From positions 1 through 12,825 of the forward strand of contig CALAGD010000033.1 of assembly GCA_937891425.1 (NCBI GenBank): 12,825 bases of DNA, in the 5' to 3' direction. Under the pieces are notes generated by a model, which made no database searches, had not been told where the DNA came from, and saw nothing but the letters and a program-made list of their open reading frames with translations. This document shows, one piece after another, positions 1-7,114 of the stretch (its first letter is position 1; each line of letters starts with the position of its first letter). A program made the translations under genes and the position numbers. Source of the DNA: an uncultured Pigmentiphaga sp. (GTDB taxonomy: Bacteria; Pseudomonadota; Gammaproteobacteria; Burkholderiales; Burkholderiaceae_B).

Positions 1-32
1 CCCCATTCTTAACGGTGCTCAGAAGTAGCAGC

Positions 33-230
33 TGTAATGACCCAGCGTTTTCTGCACAGGTCATGCTGGCATAGCGAAAGACTCGACCGAGGTTTCACCT
101 CCTGCGCCAGATGCGGGTGCCGGTGGTCGTGTAGCCTCCGATCAAAGAAAGTTCGTACCAGCGCAGCTACAGTAAGGCGTTCAAGGCAGCACTGGTTGGG
201 CGCTGCTTGGGCGGGGACGCTTCGACTTAA
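33..230 (+). mobile_element. Possible decayed IS fragment (IS66- or IS3-type orfA start)
   Basis: In the frame starting at 135, positions 135-230 translate as a short peptide ending YQRSYSKAFKAALVGRCLGG-DAST before a TAA at 228. The pattern of basic residues, then Y-S-x-A-F-K-A-x-L-V-x-x-C, then G-A/D-S resembles the first helix of the small helix-turn-helix OrfA (TnpA) of IS66 elements, and less closely IS3 elements. No start codon precedes it; a TAG lies at 132-134. About 100 bp upstream, at 33-43, is TGTAATGACCC, which could be a left-end terminal repeat (IS66 ends usually begin GTAA). The similarity stops near 230, where the iclR reading frame ends on the other strand, so this would be a truncated scar. 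The assignment rests on motif recall only and the family is uncertain. Confidence 0.35.
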
Positions 231-1093
231 GCGCAGCCAGCTAGATCACTTCTCCTCAGATTCCCATGCCCCAGCTCATCCTCAATCCCGCAGTCCCGCA
301 CCGCCTCGGCAATACGCTCCGCCGCTGACCTGAGCGGCCCCAGGGCGCGCGCAGCCATCTCATGCTCGGCCATGGCCGCGCGGTTCCAGTTGATGTTCAC
401 CGCCCCCAGCACCTGGCGCGTGCCGAGGATGGGCACTGCGATGGCCGATAGCTGGTCGTCGCGCGGGGGCTGGCCGTAGCCGCTGCCCCGGTACAAAGGG
501 TGCCGTGTGGCGTAGCCGCGCTGGCGCACCTGCTCCAGGCGCTCGGCAAGGTCACCACACGCCAGGATCTTTTCGTTGTGCATGTCGCCGCCGAGGCGCG
601 CGCATTCGCGCAGTTGTTCCAGCCGTTCGGGGTGCAGTTGCGAGAGGAAGGCCTGGCCGCCGGCAGAACCCAGCAGGTTCACCCGCAGGCCCGTTGAACG
701 TCTCCTTACATAGAAACGCGACCGCCGCAGGTTCGACTCCACCACCCGCATGAAATCGTTGTCGCCCTGATGGATAAGTACGTCGGACGGCCATTCCAGG
801 CGCTGGCAGAGTTCATCCAGGATGGGGGCGGAAATCTCTGCCAGGCCATCCACGGCCGTGACGCTGCGGCCCAGCAAACTGAGGCGCACCGCGGTGTGGT
901 AACGCTGGTCCACCATGCCGCGGCGCACCGCACGCACTTTCATCAGTGTCTTGAGCAGCCGCATGAGCGTGGGCTTGGACAATCCCGTGGCCCGGTGCAG
1001 GTCGGCGAGCGTGGCGCCCTGGGGCGCATCTTGAAGCGCTTCGAGTACCTGGAAGGCCCGTTCTACCGCGCGGATGGACTTGATCGTGGGCAT
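227..1093 (-). CDS. IclR-family transcriptional regulator
   Basis: Encodes a 288-residue IclR-type DNA-binding regulator, expected to control neighbouring catabolic or uptake genes in response to a small organic acid. Residues 5-70 form the winged helix-turn-helix, starting SIRAVERAFQVLEAL with recognition-helix motif GLSKPTLMRLLKTL. Residues about 85-265 form the GAF-like effector domain, containing GSAGGQAFLSQL and, late, ILGAVNIN-type sequence. Typical members are 250-270 residues; this one has a C-terminal extension of roughly 20 residues (GIEDELGHGNLRRSDLAGCA). The extension reaches into a possible IS scar, so the native stop may have been lost. The start at 1093 fits the family N-terminus; no clear Shine-Dalgarno is visible. 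The gene is divergent from the Bug relic/FAD oxidoreductase pair, the usual layout for an IclR regulator and its target. The family call is firm; the ligand is unknown. Confidence 0.93.
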   Translation of the reverse strand: MPTIKSIRAVERAFQVLEALQDAPQGATLADLHRATGLSKPTLMRLLKTLMKVRAVRRGMVDQRYHTAVRLSLLGRSVTAVDGLAEISAPILDELCQRLEWPSDVLIHQGDNDFMRVVESNLRRSRFYVRRRSTGLRVNLLGSAGGQAFLSQLHPERLEQLRECARLGGDMHNEKILACGDLAERLEQVRQRGYATRHPLYRGSGYGQPPRDDQLSAIAVPILGTRQVLGAVNINWNRAAMAEHEMAARALGPLRSAAERIAEAVRDCGIEDELGHGNLRRSDLAGCA

Positions 1094-1122
1094 GCGGCGT
1101 TACACCCAGTGAAATGAGCGTG

Positions 1123-1128
1123 ATTATA
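1123..1128 (-). promoter_or_regulatory. Candidate -10 box for the iclR-type gene
   Basis: On the minus strand this reads TATAAT, a perfect sigma-70 -10 hexamer, ending about 30 nt upstream of the regulator's ATG. The hexamer 16-18 nt further upstream has little resemblance to TTGACA, so the -35 is weak or absent. The box sits in the 202-bp divergent region, where an autoregulating IclR dimer would be expected to bind. I could not pick out a convincing operator palindrome. Confidence 0.4.
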
Positions 1129-1295
1129 GCTTGCGCCCCGGCCACCAGTTCCAGACCATAGCTGAGCGTCGAGGGCCGGAACCCCAACGTCGGTTGTCGT
1201 CGCCAGTGAATGCCTGCACACCCCGCTTGCCCGTTCTGCACGAGCAAAGAACTCCCGCAGGCAAGAAAACCAATAAGCAACGAGGAGCACGTCCC

Positions 1296-1700
1296 ATGAC
1301 TTCTGCTACCCTGCCTCTGTGTGCACCGGCCCGGACACGCCCGTCCGGGAAGATTCTCGAAAGGATCCTGGCCTGGCTTGGTGTGTTGGGCCTGGCTTAC
1401 CTGCTGGCCTGCCCTTGCACCAGCCACGCCGCGTCCGCATTGCCCATGGCCACGATCACGATCGCGATCGAAGAGTCGTACTCGCTTTATGGGCCGGCCG
1501 GAATGCCCAAGACGCGTACGCGCGAGCTGGAGAAACTGGCCCGCGAAGCGCTGGACCAGCCCAACGTGAAGGCGCGTTTCCATGCCATGGGTCTGGAGCC
1601 CGCCCCCACCACGCCTGAGGAACAGAAGCAGCTTATTGAAAACCTGTATCAGCGCTGGGGCGAGATCGTGAAAACCACAGGCTTCCAGCCTACGCAGTGA
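1296..1700 (+). pseudogene. Internally deleted Bug/TctC-type solute-binding protein relic
   Basis: A 134-codon open frame with a good Shine-Dalgarno (GAGGAG at 1282-1287, 8 nt before ATG). Residues 1-47 look like a long signal peptide: basic n-region, hydrophobic LAWLGVLGLAYLLA, then an ASA-type cleavage region. What follows matches only the C-terminal part of the Bug (TctC) periplasmic binding proteins: SLYGPAGMPK, a helix ending in ALDQPNVKARFHAMGLEPAP, TTPEEQKQLIE and the terminal YQRWGEIVKTTGFQPTQ. Family members are about 320 residues, so roughly 190 residues of ligand-binding core are missing. The frame is preserved across the join. A near-repeat of CACGAT/CGCGAT units at 1451-1470 marks the probable deletion point. 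The product could still be made and exported but should not bind a tricarboxylate-type ligand. It lies 46 nt upstream of the FAD oxidoreductase and is probably cotranscribed with it. Confidence 0.72.
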
Positions 1701-1746
1701 TGCGCACCGGCGCAATGTGTTTTCGTTTTACAACCAGGCGAGAAGC

Positions 1747-3168
1747 ATGATGTCGAATGTAGCAATGGCCTCTTCGGCTCCCCGTACAACTCCGCATGGC
1801 GTCCCCGTCGTCGCTTCGGCCGACGTCGTCGTCGTGGGCGGTGGCCCCGGCGGGTTCGCGGCCGCATTGCGCGCCCGTCGCGACGGCTGCAGCGTGATTC
1901 TCATCGAACGGTTCGACATGCCCGGCGGGGTGCATACCATTGGCCTGCAGGGCGCGGTGAATGCGGGGGTCGGTGGCATTCACACCGAACTGATGGAGCG
2001 CTTCGAGCGTGAAGGCTGCATCTATGTGGCCGATGAGACCGTCCTGCCCGACTGGGCAGGCAACCCTCTCGCGCACTACGACTACTACCTGCCCCCGGGC
2101 AGCCCGTTCCGGCGCGCCTCGTTCAACCCGGAAACGGCGGGCTGCATCATGGCGCGCATGCTGAAGGAAGCGGGCGTACAGGCCATCTATGGTGCGTCGT
2201 TCGTGGATGTTGAAATGGAACTACAGGGGAACGAATCCGCCATCCGCTACGTCATCATCGAATCTGCCTCGGGCCGCGAAGCCGTCGAAGGAAAGATCTT
2301 CATTGAAGGCACGGGCACGTCCGAGCTGGTGGCGCGCAGCGGCGCACCCTTCGTGCGCGGGGGTGGCTACCAGCCCGCAGGGGTGGAATACGACGGCGAA
2401 CGCCGGCCCATTCCGGGCGGGCTGTTGTGGATCATGGCGGGCATCGATTTCAGCAGGACGGCCGAATACCAGAAACGGGAAAACGACCCTTTGCTGCTGA
2501 AGCTGATCGAAAAGGCACGTGCCGCTGGCGACATTCCGCCCGAGCTGTATCGCCCCCGCCTGCGCGGCAACGTCTACGGCATGCAGTACATCGGCCACCC
2601 CACCGTCGACATGAGCCCCATCCAGGCGCCGGGCACGTTCATTTTCTGGCAGAACGTGCCCTACGAATGGGGCCTGCACATGGACGACAGCCGGGCCGAC
2701 GCCTCGCGCGCAAAGGAAGAACTGCGCGGCCTGATCGAGGCGGAACAGCGCTTCCTCATCAAGTACGTGCCCGGCTTCGAAAGCGCTTACGTAACGCAGG
2801 TAGGCCGCTACGTGGGCGTGCGCGACGGGCGCCACCCCATTGGTGAGTATGTATTCTCCATAGACGATGCGCGCGAGGAACGTCGCTTTCACGACGCAGT
2901 AACCCGGCCCATGACCAAGACCTTCTTCTGGGACAACTACCGCAAGTACACCATTGAGGTGCCGTTCCGCTGTTTCCTGCCGAAGAAGGTGAACAACATG
3001 CTGTTGACGGGTGCGTCGCTGTCGTTCACCTACGAGACCATCTTCATGGTGATGCGCAATTTCCCCTGGTGCACGCAAACCGGAGAAATTGCCGGGCACG
3101 CTGCCGCGCTGTGCATACAGCAGGGCATCCTGCCCAAGCAGCTTGAGTGGAACAAGCGGATGTTCTGA
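1747..3168 (+). CDS. FAD-dependent oxidoreductase (FAD_oxidored-like)
   Basis: A 473-residue flavoprotein, counted from the ATG at 1747. An alternative GTG at 1717 would add ten residues, but the ATG has an AGG-type ribosome site just upstream. The N-terminus holds a Rossmann dinucleotide-binding fold: hydrophobic strand DVVVV, GGGPGG at residues 31-36, and the acidic end of strand two in ILIER (51-55), followed by DMPGG. The C-terminus carries the NNMLLTGASLSFTYETIF and IAGHAAALC stretch that closes the FAD site in this family. No signal peptide or membrane segment is seen, so it is probably cytoplasmic. Similar proteins in Alcaligenaceae often sit beside Bug-type transporter genes, as here, suggesting oxidation of an imported organic acid. 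The substrate is not deducible. The gene ends 11 bp from the convergent dehydrogenase. Confidence 0.88.
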   Translation: MMSNVAMASSAPRTTPHGVPVVASADVVVVGGGPGGFAAALRARRDGCSVILIERFDMPGGVHTIGLQGAVNAGVGGIHTELMERFEREGCIYVADETVLPDWAGNPLAHYDYYLPPGSPFRRASFNPETAGCIMARMLKEAGVQAIYGASFVDVEMELQGNESAIRYVIIESASGREAVEGKIFIEGTGTSELVARSGAPFVRGGGYQPAGVEYDGERRPIPGGLLWIMAGIDFSRTAEYQKRENDPLLLKLIEKARAAGDIPPELYRPRLRGNVYGMQYIGHPTVDMSPIQAPGTFIFWQNVPYEWGLHMDDSRADASRAKEELRGLIEAEQRFLIKYVPGFESAYVTQVGRYVGVRDGRHPIGEYVFSIDDAREERRFHDAVTRPMTKTFFWDNYRKYTIEVPFRCFLPKKVNNMLLTGASLSFTYETIFMVMRNFPWCTQTGEIAGHAAALCIQQGILPKQLEWNKRMF

Positions 3169-3179
3169 GGGGCGCAGAG

Positions 3180-4127
3180 TCACTGCGCTGCCGGTGCTCG
3201 TGGGCCTTTGGCGGATTCTATGGTCACGCCGGTGAGTTTTTCCACCCATCGCACCAGCTCGCTGACGCTGGCGCCGGGCCCGGCCGCCAGCGCTGCGGCC
3301 TTCCACAAATGCTGCCCATTCGCCGACAACGGTACGGGCACACCGGTTTGCCGGGCCAGTTCCATGCCGATGCCGATGTCCTTCACCATCAGCTCGAGCT
3401 TGAAGGGGTCGTCGAAGGCGCGATTGAGGATGCGCTGGTGAATGTGGGTCTTGCTGACCCACGATCCGCCCGTGGATTCGTTGATCACGTCGGTCATGAC
3501 GGCCGGGTCGAGACCATAGCGGGTACCCACGGCCAGGCCCTCGGCCAGCGCCAGCAGGTTCATGGAGGTGATCATGTTATTGAGACATTTCATGGCATGC
3601 CCCGCACCCACCCCGCCCAGGTGGTAAATGGCCCGGCCCATGCATTGCAGCAGGGGCCGCACGCGCTCGACGTCGGCGTCGTCACCCCCCACCATGAACA
3701 CCAGCGTAGCCGTTTTGGCCCCGTGCTGGGCGCCGGATACCGGGGCATCGACCACGCTGCACCCTTTTGCGCGCATTTCTTCAGCGGTCTGTTGGGTCAG
3801 CCAGGGTTCGGAAGAGGAAGTATCCAGCAACAGGCTGCCCGGGCGCAGGCCCGCGTAGACGCCATCCTCGGCGCAGAGCACTTCGCGCACTACCTCGCCG
3901 TTGGGCAGCATGGTGACGATGATGTCGCTGCTGGCGGCCACCTCGGCAGGCGACGTGGCCGCCGAGGTATTCGACAGTTCAGCTGCCAGCTGCACCGCCA
4001 GTTCGGTGCGGATATCGTAAACCACAAGGGGATACCCGGCGCGTGACAAATGTGTGGACATGGGCGTGCCCATGACCCCAAGCCCGATGAAACCGACCTT
4101 GGGCAAGTTCGACGTGCTGGACATCAT
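3180..4127 (-). CDS. NAD(P)-dependent oxidoreductase, 3-hydroxyisobutyrate dehydrogenase family (copy 1)
   Basis: A 315-residue member of the beta-hydroxyacid dehydrogenase family (3-hydroxyisobutyrate dehydrogenase, tartronate semialdehyde reductase and relatives), which interconvert beta-hydroxyacids and semialdehydes using NAD(P). Visible signatures in order: the N-terminal motif FIGLGVMGTPM (residues 13-23), the substrate loop DAPVSGA (127-133), the catalytic lysine K180 in GHAMKCLNN, an N-x-S-T-G-G-S motif, and the conserved KD pair in MVKDIGIGMEL. The first ATG of an ATGATG pair is chosen because AAGG lies 7 nt upstream. The gene follows a strong terminator after its paralogue, so it is either served by read-through or has its own promoter; none is obvious in the 89-bp gap. 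The family is secure, the exact substrate is not. Confidence 0.93.
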   Translation of the reverse strand: MMSSTSNLPKVGFIGLGVMGTPMSTHLSRAGYPLVVYDIRTELAVQLAAELSNTSAATSPAEVAASSDIIVTMLPNGEVVREVLCAEDGVYAGLRPGSLLLDTSSSEPWLTQQTAEEMRAKGCSVVDAPVSGAQHGAKTATLVFMVGGDDADVERVRPLLQCMGRAIYHLGGVGAGHAMKCLNNMITSMNLLALAEGLAVGTRYGLDPAVMTDVINESTGGSWVSKTHIHQRILNRAFDDPFKLELMVKDIGIGMELARQTGVPVPLSANGQHLWKAAALAAGPGASVSELVRWVEKLTGVTIESAKGPRAPAAQ

Positions 4128-4181
4128 GTATGAACCTTCGCTTGAAGCTGGTTATTTGCTGGAATTTTTTTAACATGCAGG

Positions 4182-4208
4182 AAAACCTGCCGCCACCGGG
4201 GCGGCAGG
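4182..4208 (-). terminator. Rho-independent terminator after the second dehydrogenase gene
   Basis: On the minus strand the stop codon of the upstream dehydrogenase is followed by a perfect 9-bp GC-rich stem, CCTGCCGCC and GGCGGCAGG (arms 4200-4208 and 4186-4194), with a five-base loop. A TTTT tract (4182-4185) comes directly after it. This is a textbook intrinsic terminator. It should end most transcription of the aldehyde dehydrogenase operon before the second paralogue. Confidence 0.82.
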
Positions 4209-4216
4209 CATAGGTT

Positions 4217-5107
4217 TCAGGCCTGCTCCTGCCAGGCCAGAATGGCCGTACATTGATCGACGCCGGGCCCACGCGCCTTGCAGGCTTCTTCCCAGCGCTG
4301 GGCCACCAGACGGCTTACCGGCGCGTTCACCTTCAGGGCCTCGCCAAGCTGGCTGGCAATGCCCACGTCCTTGGTCATCAGGCCCATGGCAAAGCCGGTC
4401 TTGAACTGACGGGTAACCACCTGCGAGGCAAACACCACCTCGCTGTTGAAGCTGCGGCCGGTGGATGCATTGATGATTTCCACCATGAGGGCATCGTCCA
4501 GGCCAAACCGGGTGCCGATCATGAGTGCCTCGGCGGTAGCAGCGTACGCCGCGGCCGCCACGAAATTGTTCAGGGCCTTCATGGCGTGCCCCGTGCCCGA
4601 GGCGCCGGTGCGGAATACCCGCTTGCCCATGGCTTCGAACAGCGGCATGACCCGATCAATGTGCGCTGGGTCATCCGCCCCCGCCATGATCGACAGCGTG
4701 CCGGCAATCGCGCCCTGCACCGCTCCGGACACGGGCGCATCGACCATGCCCAGGCCGCGCCGGGCCAGCTGCGCCGCCAGCTCGCGGGTGCCCAGGGGTT
4801 CGGACGAACTCATGTCGACCACCACCGCGCCCTTGACCAGGTGGGCCGCCAGCCCGCCGCGGTCGTGCAGCAGCACGTCGGCCACATCCTTGCCGGTAGG
4901 CAGCATGGTGATGACCACATCCGTGCCCGCCGCCAGGCTGGGCCAGTCGGCACAGGGCACCGCGCCGTGCTGCTCGGCCAGCGCCTGCATGCGCGCGGGG
5001 TCGCGATCGTACACCTTTACCGGAAAACCGGCGCGGCGCAGGTTGATGACCATGGGCGTACCCATGTTGCCCAGGCCAATGAAGGCAACTTGCAATACAG
5101 CGCTCAT
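4217..5107 (-). CDS. NAD(P)-dependent oxidoreductase, 3-hydroxyisobutyrate dehydrogenase family (copy 2)
   Basis: A 296-residue paralogue of the neighbouring dehydrogenase. It has the cofactor motif FIGLGNMGTPM (residues 9-19), DAPVSGA (123-129), catalytic K177 in GHAMKALNN, an N-A-S-T-G-R-S motif and the KD pair in MTKDVGIASQL. The intact catalytic set argues for an active beta-hydroxyacid/semialdehyde oxidoreductase. Its ATG overlaps the stop codon of the carboxymuconolactone-decarboxylase-family gene by four bases (ATGA), which implies translational coupling and work in the same pathway. It is the last gene before the intrinsic terminator. The two copies differ clearly in sequence, especially near the C-terminus, so they are not a recent duplication and may act on different substrates. 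Confidence 0.93.
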   Translation of the reverse strand: MSAVLQVAFIGLGNMGTPMVINLRRAGFPVKVYDRDPARMQALAEQHGAVPCADWPSLAAGTDVVITMLPTGKDVADVLLHDRGGLAAHLVKGAVVVDMSSSEPLGTRELAAQLARRGLGMVDAPVSGAVQGAIAGTLSIMAGADDPAHIDRVMPLFEAMGKRVFRTGASGTGHAMKALNNFVAAAAYAATAEALMIGTRFGLDDALMVEIINASTGRSFNSEVVFASQVVTRQFKTGFAMGLMTKDVGIASQLGEALKVNAPVSRLVAQRWEEACKARGPGVDQCTAILAWQEQA

Positions 5108-5499
5108 GGTTGTCCGTCCTTCACCAGACCCAGCTCACGCAAGGTGGCATCGGTATTCGCCCAGGCGTCAACCGCCGCCGGCACGCCACAGTAGATGGCG
5201 GCATGGCGCATCAAGGCGCCCAGTTCTTCCACGGTGACGCCGTTGCTGATGGCCCCCTTGACGTGGATGCGCAGCTCGTGCGAGCGGCCCATGCCGATCA
5301 TCATCGCCAGCGTGATCAGGCTGCGCGTGCGACGGTCGAACTCGGGCTGGGTCCACACCGTGCCGAAGCAGTCGTGCGTGACCATGTCCTGCATGGGGCG
5401 CAGGAATGAACTGGTAGCCGCGATCTGCTGGTCGGTGACCTCCTTGCCGAACATCTCGTAGCGGATCTTCAGCCCGGCTTCGTACTGGTCCTTGTTCAT
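5104..5499 (-). CDS. Carboxymuconolactone decarboxylase family protein
   Basis: A 131-residue all-helical protein of the CMD/PcaC family. Members include gamma-carboxymuconolactone decarboxylase of the protocatechuate branch as well as AhpD-like proteins. The segment RSLITLAMMIGMGRSHELRI and the following HVKGAISNGVT (about residues 59-89), then EELGALMRHAAIYCGVPAA, match the PcaC-like subgroup. The length is typical of stand-alone PcaC. It lacks the C-x-x-C of AhpD peroxidases in the corresponding helix, so a decarboxylase- or isomerase-like role is more likely than peroxidase. GAGG a few bases upstream supports the ATG. It lies 9 bp after the aldehyde dehydrogenase gene and overlaps the next dehydrogenase. 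No other protocatechuate genes are nearby, so true PcaC activity is doubtful. Confidence 0.9.
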   Translation of the reverse strand: MNKDQYEAGLKIRYEMFGKEVTDQQIAATSSFLRPMQDMVTHDCFGTVWTQPEFDRRTRSLITLAMMIGMGRSHELRIHVKGAISNGVTVEELGALMRHAAIYCGVPAAVDAWANTDATLRELGLVKDGQP

Positions 5500-5508
5500 G
5501 GTGCCTCG

Positions 5509-6993
5509 TCAATATGCAATGCAGACGGATTTGATTTCGGTGTAGCCGTCGATGGCGGAACGCCCGTGTTCACGCCCGACGCCAGATTGCTTGAAGCCGC
5601 CGAACGGCATGTTCGGATCGACCATGTTGTGCGTGTTCACCCAGACGGTGCCGGCCTGCAGGGCGTCGATGGCGCGCTGTGCCCAGTCGAGCCGGTTGGT
5701 CCACACGCTGGCGCCCAGGCCATAGGTAGTGTTGTTCGCCTCGCGCAGCACGTCGTCGAGATCGGTGAACGGCATGGCCACGAGCACGGGGCCGAACACT
5801 TCTTCGCGCACGATGGTCAGCGGCTTGCGATCGGGGTTGGCCACCACGGTGGGGCGCACGAAATAGCCCTTGTCGGCGCCACGCTCGCCACCGGCGACGA
5901 TCTCACCGCCTTCGGCCCGCGCGCTTTCGATGTAGCGCAGCACGCGTTCCTGATGGCGCGCCGACACCATGGGCCCCATCTGCGCCTGGCCGTCGAAGCC
6001 CGAGCCGAGGACAGTGGCCTCGGCGGCTTCCGCCACACCGGCCACGACCTTGTCGTACAGCTTGCTGGAGACGTACAGGCGCGAGCCGGCCGTACACACC
6101 TGACCGTGGTTGAAGAAGATCGCCCCCGCCGCACCCTGCACGGCGGTTTCCACGTCCATGTCGTCGAGCACGATGACCGGGCTCTTGCCGCCCAGTTCGA
6201 GCGAGACGCGCTTGATGTCCTGCCCGCAGCGCGCACCGATTTCACGGCCCACTTCGGTGGATCCGGTGAACGCGATCTTGTCCACCCCGGGATGCGCTAC
6301 CAGCGCGGCTCCGGTGGCGGGCCCGCCCGTCACCACGTTGAACACGCCAGGCGGAATGCCAGCGTCCAGCGCCAGCTCGGCCAGCCGCAATGCGGTGAGC
6401 GGCGTTTCCTCCGCAGGCTTCAGTACCAAGGTGCAGCCGCAGGCCAGGGCCGGGGCGAGTTTCCACACGGCCATGGCCAGCGGGAAGTTCCAGGGCACGA
6501 TGGCCCCCACCACGCCTACCGGCACGCGCTGGGTGGAGGTGCGGTAACGGGTTCCGGGCGGGAACGAGATGGAGACTTCGAAGGTGGACCCTTCGATCTT
6601 GGTGGCCCACCCGGCCATGTAGCGCAACCACTGGACGCTGCCACCCACCTCGATGGCCTGCGACCACGGCAGCAGCTTGCCCTGGTTCAGGGTTTCCAGC
6701 GCGGCCAGCTCGTCGCCATGCTGCTCGACCAGATCGGCCAGGCGGTGGATGAGGCGCTCGCGCGCGGCTGGCGTCATGCTGCGCCATTCGGATGAAGGGT
6801 CGAATGCCCGACGCGCAGCCTGGACGGCGCGGTCGACGTCAGCCTCGGTCGCTTCGGGCACGTTGGCGATGACTTCGCCAGTGGCCGGGTCGTATACCGG
6901 AAAGGTTGCGCCGCTGTGTGCGGTTTCCCACTTGCCGTCGATGAGCATGCGCTCGCGTATGGCTGCGCGTGCGCGTTCCTGCGTTTCCTGCAT
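5509..6993 (-). CDS. NAD-dependent aldehyde dehydrogenase (FeaB/BADH-like)
   Basis: A 494-residue cytoplasmic aldehyde dehydrogenase oxidising an aldehyde to its carboxylic acid. All catalytic landmarks are present: the oxyanion residue N169 in VPWNFPLAM, K192 in LKPAEETP for cofactor binding, FTGSTEVG (242-249), general base E266 in SLELGGKSP, nucleophile C300 in NHGQVCTAGS, EVFGPVL near 396, and PFGGFKQSGVGRE near the C-terminus. Sequence around the cysteine resembles the phenylacetaldehyde/betaine aldehyde branch, in keeping with the FeaR-like regulator next door. That substrate hint is inference only. AGGGGAG 7 nt upstream is a strong ribosome site. It is first gene of a compact set with the CMD-family and dehydrogenase genes, probably one operon switched on by the AraC protein. 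Confidence 0.95.
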   Translation of the reverse strand: MQETQERARAAIRERMLIDGKWETAHSGATFPVYDPATGEVIANVPEATEADVDRAVQAARRAFDPSSEWRSMTPAARERLIHRLADLVEQHGDELAALETLNQGKLLPWSQAIEVGGSVQWLRYMAGWATKIEGSTFEVSISFPPGTRYRTSTQRVPVGVVGAIVPWNFPLAMAVWKLAPALACGCTLVLKPAEETPLTALRLAELALDAGIPPGVFNVVTGGPATGAALVAHPGVDKIAFTGSTEVGREIGARCGQDIKRVSLELGGKSPVIVLDDMDVETAVQGAAGAIFFNHGQVCTAGSRLYVSSKLYDKVVAGVAEAAEATVLGSGFDGQAQMGPMVSARHQERVLRYIESARAEGGEIVAGGERGADKGYFVRPTVVANPDRKPLTIVREEVFGPVLVAMPFTDLDDVLREANNTTYGLGASVWTNRLDWAQRAIDALQAGTVWVNTHNMVDPNMPFGGFKQSGVGREHGRSAIDGYTEIKSVCIAY

Positions 6994-7030
6994 GATGTGT
7001 CTCCCCTACCTGTAATGGTGAATGCGGCCC

Positions 7031-7049
7031 GACGCCGTGGGGCGGCGCC
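7031..7049 (-). other. Stem-loop in the aldehyde dehydrogenase leader
   Basis: On the minus strand GGCGCCG and CGGCGTC pair over 7 bp (one G-U) around a CCCCA loop, about 40 nt upstream of the aldehyde dehydrogenase ATG. No T tract follows, so it is not a standard terminator. It could be the end of the araC-type transcript or merely a feature of GC-rich DNA. Confidence 0.25.
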
Positions 7050-7054
7050 CGGTA

Positions 7055-7081
7055 GCACTACGGTTGTGTGAACTCTAGCAA
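7055..7081 (-). promoter_or_regulatory. Weak candidate promoter of the aldehyde dehydrogenase operon
   Basis: Downstream of the GCATGCAC repeats the minus strand has TTGCTA (7076-7081) and, 15 bp later, TAGTGC (7055-7060). These are a poor -35/-10 pair with a short spacer. That is what an activator-dependent promoter could look like, and the second repeat lies only 4 bp upstream of the -35, a class-II activator position. This is a suggestion only. Confidence 0.25.
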
Positions 7082-7085
7082 GTTC

Positions 7086-7114
7086 GTGCATGCGGCGTTT
7101 GACTGTGCATGCAC
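7086..7114 (-). promoter_or_regulatory. Candidate operator: GCATGCAC direct repeats
   Basis: Two copies of GCATGCAC in the same orientation on the minus strand (7105-7112 and 7086-7093) are spaced 19 bp start to start, close to two helical turns. The first copy is part of the palindrome GTGCATGCAC (7105-7114). A related GTGCAC lies at 7130-7135, just past the regulator's stop codon. AraC-family proteins usually bind two such direct half-sites next to the -35, so this is the likely binding site of the adjacent regulator. Confidence 0.5.

Noticed and set aside
37..333. 98-codon plus-strand open frame at the left edge
   Set aside because: It has no recognisable domain, its composition is biased to Arg, Ser and Cys as in shadow frames, and it overlaps the iclR 3' end. 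The IS-like peptide is in a different frame.
2221..3462. 413-codon minus-strand open frame opposite the FAD oxidoreductase
   Set aside because: It is antisense to a well-supported flavoprotein gene. Its translation is His/Arg/Gly-rich without motifs, which is typical of high-GC shadow frames.
4253..5194. 313-codon plus-strand open frame opposite the second dehydrogenase
   Set aside because: It is a shadow of the paralogue gene with no domain and no ribosome site.
5104..5499. Naming the CMD-family gene pcaC
   Set aside because: No other protocatechuate or beta-ketoadipate genes are present, and the family includes many proteins of other function, so the symbol would overstate the evidence.
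5566..6795. 409-codon plus-strand open frame opposite the aldehyde dehydrogenase
   Set aside because: All catalytic motifs lie in the minus-strand frame. This frame is a His/Gly/Arg-rich shadow.
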